Source: FEN-1297 sp964618785 (GTDB lineage Bacteria > Bacteroidota > Ignavibacteria > Ignavibacteriales > Ignavibacteriaceae). Taken from it: a stretch of 9,627 nucleotides of DNA. Below, in pieces: positions 6,801-9,627 of the stretch; the first letter of the stretch is position 1, and each line of letters begins with the position of its first letter. The stretch spans positions 1 to 9,627 of the forward strand of contig CAZUCY010000133.1 of the NCBI GenBank assembly GCA_964618785.1, written 5' to 3'. A program made the translations under genes and the position numbers. The notes under the pieces are model-generated. The model had not been told where the DNA came from, did not search any database, and saw nothing but the letters and a program-made list of their open reading frames with translations.

Positions 6801-7134
6801 TTAAATCTTAATTATTTCTTTTCTAAAATATCCTAAAACAATATAACATTTATTATGTCTTTTAACTTCGATAATAATTTCAGGTGTGATTACATCTATA
6901 GTAGGATTTATTAGTTTAATAAGTTTCTGTATTTATGTATATTAAACTTTTTATGTAGCCAATTTGTGTAGCGGCTATTGCCCTGCCTGCATCAGGCTTT
7001 TGTATGAAATTTATTGAAGAATAATAGATATCTTGAATTATTGCTTTAACTTCTATCAACTTGTCTTTATTTATTAACTGACTTATTTTATAAAATTTTG
7101 GGTCGCTGAGCTGAAGATTTCTTTTTACAGCCAT
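6801..7134 (-). pseudogene. def: Degenerate peptide deformylase
   Basis: Peptide deformylase removes the formyl group from nascent proteins. On the minus strand, 72 codons from 7134 give a deformylase-like N-terminus (MAVKRNLQLSDPKFYKISQL, then motif 1 as GRAIAATQ at residues 50-57, then SLIYIN) and stop at 6916-6918. Shifting by one base near 6920-6935 continues the homology in another frame (KLIKLINPTI, then IEVKRHNKC) to a stop at 6801-6803. Deformylases of this type normally have the metal-binding Cys motif between the NP and VKRH segments; here they are only a few residues apart, so it is deleted. The HExxH helix is also missing. The gene therefore has a frameshift, an internal deletion and a lost C-terminus, and cannot encode an active enzyme. 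Another deformylase must exist elsewhere in the genome. Confidence 0.8.
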
Positions 7135-7281
7135 AAATTCTCGAATCTTTAATAAAGATAAAAATATTTAGATCAAATTAAAATCTAAGGAAATATAAAT
7201 AATTATTCCTAAATTATAACGAACAATTTATGAAAAATTTTGCAGTCGGAGTATTTTTCAAATTAATTTAAGGAAAATTAT

Positions 7282-7911
7282 ATGCAAAACTGGATTTTAA
7301 AGATGGGATTATATTTTATATGTTGTTTACTATTTATAAACAGCTCAATTGCTCTTGCCCAACAAAATAAAGAAACTGTACAAAATAAAAAGCTGATGCA
7401 AATAAGTGATAAACATATTGCCCCGTGGAATAAAGATGTAAGAGTAAGCCCTAAAGCATCTATTGTACAAACCATAGGAACTACAGATGTAACTGTTTTA
7501 TATAGTTCACCCGGAGTAAAAGGTAGAAAAATTTGGGGAGGCTTAGTACCATTTGATAAGGTTTGGCGCGCAGGAGCTAATGAAGCAACTAAATTTTCAT
7601 TCAGCAGTGATGTTTGGATTGAAGGTAAAAAACTACCTGCCGGTTCATACGGATTCTTTGTAATCCCCGGAGAAAAAGTGTGGACTATAATTTTTAATAA
7701 AGTAGCCGACCAATGGGGTGCTTTTGAGTATAATGAATCTCAAGATGCGCTTCGAATTAATATTACTCCTCAACAGGCGAATTACCATGAATGGCTAAAT
7801 TATTCATTTAGTGATATGAGCGTCAATATTCATGGTAAAAATTCTGCAATCGTAAATTTAAATTGGGAAAAAATAAAGCTGCCTTTTAAAATAGATACGG
7901 AAGTAAAATAA
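7282..7911 (+). CDS. DUF2911 domain-containing secreted protein
   Basis: This 209-residue exported protein has no assigned activity. Residues 1-27 form a signal peptide: a short charged start, the hydrophobic core MGLYFICCLLFINSSIA, and a likely signal peptidase I site after ALA (24-26). The DUF2911 domain follows from about 55 to 160. It is recognised by SPKASIVQTIGTTDVTVLYSSPGVKGRKIWG, broken here by family motifs KVWRAGANEAT (93-103), WIEGKKLPAGSYGFFVIPG (112-130) and WTIIFNK, then WGAFEYNESQDALRI. The family is common in Bacteroidota and relatives. About 50 residues of beta-rich sequence follow the core. The start is supported by AAGGAAA about 8 nt upstream. It is flanked by intergenic DNA on both sides and appears monocistronic, with no clear terminator after it. 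Confidence 0.9.
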   Translation: MQNWILKMGLYFICCLLFINSSIALAQQNKETVQNKKLMQISDKHIAPWNKDVRVSPKASIVQTIGTTDVTVLYSSPGVKGRKIWGGLVPFDKVWRAGANEATKFSFSSDVWIEGKKLPAGSYGFFVIPGEKVWTIIFNKVADQWGAFEYNESQDALRINITPQQANYHEWLNYSFSDMSVNIHGKNSAIVNLNWEKIKLPFKIDTEVK

Positions 7912-8081
7912 TATCCCGGTTTTACGAAAAAGTTACTCTGTCCAAAATAAATTAAAAATAGTATCAATAATTTAAAAATAATTTATTTTGATCAAATATG
8001 TCCGGCTCATATTTTCACATCAAATTTTTTTTAATCCACGAAGTTTTTTTGTAATTTTACCGCATTAATAAAGTGGGCTCT

Positions 8082-8972
8082 ATGGAGATTCATAGTATCG
8101 TAATGGTAAAGCAGGTACCTGACACTGCTAATATATCCGGTCAGGTTATGAAGGAAGACGGCACTGTTAACAGAGCTAAGCTTCCTGCCATTTTTAATCA
8201 CGAAGACAGAGTTGCTCTCGAATTGGCTTTGCAAATCAAAGATCAGTACGGAGGCAGTGTTACCGTAATTACCATGGGACCGCCGCGTGCTTCCGATATT
8301 TTGCGAGAATGTCTTTTTATGGGTGCTGATGATGCCATATTGATTAGCGATAGAAAATTTGCAGGTGCAGATACTCTTGCTACTTCTTATGTACTCTCCG
8401 AAGCTATAAAGAAAATCGGTAATTATGATTTTGTTTTTGCCGGAAGACAGGCAATAGATGGCGATACTGCTCAGGTGGGCCCTCAAACTGCTGAAAAATT
8501 GAACATTCCTCAAATCACTTATGCTGAAGAAATTCTTGAAGTAACTGAAACTTACGTGAAAGTGAAACGAAAAATAGACGGCGGTTTTGAAATTCTTGAA
8601 TCAAAACTCCCTGTTTTGATTACTGCTTTGAAAGACTCGGCTTTTCCAAGACCCTTTAAAGCTAAAAGAATAATGGCATATAAGAATACTAAAACTTTGA
8701 TGGAACTCGAAAAATTTACCGAAGGGAATTCACTTCTCTATATAGACCAACTTAAGGATGAGTACCAATCTAAACATCTATATATTCAGACATTAACTAT
8801 GGATGATTTGAAACTTGATGAATTAAGATGTGGCGTTCATGGTTCACCTACAAAGGTTTATAAGATTGAATCAGTAGTGCTTTCCGGCGGAAACCTCGAA
8901 ATGATAGAACCAAATAAACTAGGTATAAATCATTTAATTGATAAATTAATGGAAGATCATATACTAGGATAA
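8082..8972 (+). CDS. etfB: Electron transfer flavoprotein subunit beta, group 2 (bifurcating-like)
   Basis: EtfB pairs with EtfA to carry electrons between flavin dehydrogenases and quinone, ferredoxin or NAD partners. The 296-residue protein opens with MEIHSIVMVKQVPDT, the usual EtfB start. Alternating Rossmann-like strands follow (VTVITMGPP, GADDAILISD, ADTLATSYVL). The nucleotide loop GRQAIDGDTAQVGP (121-134) and the C-terminal GSPTKVYKIESVVL (254-267), EDHILG ending, resemble ETFs of anaerobes that bind a second FAD in place of AMP. Length is above the roughly 250-260 of canonical EtfB because of this C-terminal extension. A GTG at 8073 would add three residues (GTG GGC TCT), but the ATG at 8082 gives the family-typical N-terminus and is preferred. 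The Shine-Dalgarno is weak. The stop is 4 nt before etfA, so the two are co-translated. Confidence 0.93.
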   Translation: MEIHSIVMVKQVPDTANISGQVMKEDGTVNRAKLPAIFNHEDRVALELALQIKDQYGGSVTVITMGPPRASDILRECLFMGADDAILISDRKFAGADTLATSYVLSEAIKKIGNYDFVFAGRQAIDGDTAQVGPQTAEKLNIPQITYAEEILEVTETYVKVKRKIDGGFEILESKLPVLITALKDSAFPRPFKAKRIMAYKNTKTLMELEKFTEGNSLLYIDQLKDEYQSKHLYIQTLTMDDLKLDELRCGVHGSPTKVYKIESVVLSGGNLEMIEPNKLGINHLIDKLMEDHILG

Positions 8973-8976
8973 ATCT

Positions 8977-9627
8977 GTGAAGATACAAAACAAAGATGTT
9001 TGGGTTTTTATTGAGCAGCGAAACGGAAAACCTGCGGATGTAAGCTTCGAGCTTTTATCTAAAGGTAGAAAATTAGCTGAAAATTTGAATGGAAATTTAA
9101 AAGCCATTGTTATTGGTAATAAAATTAAACAACTTGCAGAGGAAACATTTAAATACGGCGCAGTCGAAGTACTGATTGTTGATAATCCAGAACTTGAACA
9201 TTACAGGACTATGCCTTATAGCAGGATATTAACTGAGCTTGTTGAAACACATAAACCACGCATAATTCTTTACGGCGCGACAATAATCGGAAGAGATTTA
9301 GCCCCAAGGGTAGCTTCTCATACAAGAAGTGGATTAACTGCAGACTGTACTGATCTAAAAGTTTCGACTGTCAAATATCTCAAACATGATTATGAAAATC
9401 TACTTCTTCAGATAAGGCCTGCTTTTGGAGGGAATATAATTGCAACTATTATTTCCCCGGAGGTTGAAACTCAAATGGCTACTGTAAGAGAAGGTGTGAT
9501 GCGATTTGAGCCGGTGCCAAATCCGGTGAAAGGAAAAATTACAGAGATACCTTATGTTGCATGTGATTATGATAATATTATAAAGATTATAGAACAGCAC
9601 CGTCAGGAAAACAAAGTAAATTTGAAA
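8977..9627 (+). CDS. etfA: Electron transfer flavoprotein subunit alpha, N-terminal part (runs off right edge)
   Basis: This is the partner of EtfB. The window holds 217 codons, open to the edge, covering the N-terminal ETF domain. The C-terminal FAD-binding domain lies outside. Recognisable elements are VWVFIEQRNGKPADVSFELL (8-27), typical of EtfA, then GATIIGRDLAPRVA (100-113), SGLTADCTDL (118-127), QIRPAFGGNIIATI (145-158) and QMATVREGVM (166-175). The start is GTG, preceded by AGGA (8966-8969) with a 7-nt spacer. That ribosome site lies inside the last codons of etfB. An upstream ATG in this frame is not available without overlapping etfB. The GRDLAPR, TADCT and RPAFGGN motifs are conserved across EtfA, and their form here agrees with the group 2 character of the beta subunit. 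A dehydrogenase or ferredoxin partner, if linked, would be further right. Confidence 0.93.
   Translation, partial: MKIQNKDVWVFIEQRNGKPADVSFELLSKGRKLAENLNGNLKAIVIGNKIKQLAEETFKYGAVEVLIVDNPELEHYRTMPYSRILTELVETHKPRIILYGATIIGRDLAPRVASHTRSGLTADCTDLKVSTVKYLKHDYENLLLQIRPAFGGNIIATIISPEVETQMATVREGVMRFEPVPNPVKGKITEIPYVACDYDNIIKIIEQHRQENKVNLK

Noticed and set aside
7975..7989. AAAATAA/TTATTTT palindrome after the DUF2911 gene as a terminator
   Set aside because: A-T only, with a one-base loop. This is expected by chance in such AT-rich sequence.
8031..8513. Minus-strand 160-codon ORF opposite etfB
   Set aside because: It lies antisense to the well-supported etfB reading frame and shows no recognisable protein family.
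9400..9600. Minus-strand 66-codon ORF near the right edge
   Set aside because: Antisense to the etfA frame, which carries clear ETF alpha motifs.

Overview
This is a 9.6 kb, AT-rich bacterial chromosome segment carrying mostly housekeeping metabolism. The secreted DUF2911 protein, the AmrS radical SAM enzyme, the anaerobe-type electron transfer flavoprotein and frequent weak or missing Shine-Dalgarno sequences suggest the Bacteroidota/Ignavibacteriota side of the FCB group. That placement is an inference from protein style only. I see no mobile element, CRISPR array, tRNA or rRNA.

Left part (1-2439): the 5' portion of rpmB (ribosomal protein L28) leaves the window on the minus strand. It is divergent from a YciO-type member of the Sua5/YrdC family, which ends in a clear intrinsic terminator. 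Converging on that terminator is a minus-strand pair 29 bp apart: an unrecognised four-helix membrane protein (GTG start), then a YdfG-like short-chain dehydrogenase.

Middle part (2630-5662): on the minus strand, pyruvate kinase is followed by a good intrinsic terminator. Next comes amrS, the radical SAM enzyme of the AmmeMemoRadiSam set, which appears to have its own promoter and a very short leader. The pyruvate kinase carries the residue set associated with K+-independent enzymes. The 403 bp gap upstream of it holds a possible small ORF and two inverted repeats.

Right part (5663-9627): a class V-fold PLP enzyme lacking the cysteine desulfurase active-site loop converges on a broken peptide deformylase gene, which has a frameshift, has lost motif 2 and lacks its C-terminus. 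Then come a secreted DUF2911 protein and an etfB-etfA pair whose sequence resembles the bifurcating (group 2) ETF family; etfA runs off the right edge.

I did not find a convincing new multi-gene system. The items most worth a second look are the deformylase pseudogene, the ETF type, the orphan membrane protein beside the dehydrogenase, and the small ORF/hairpin region at 5383-5650.
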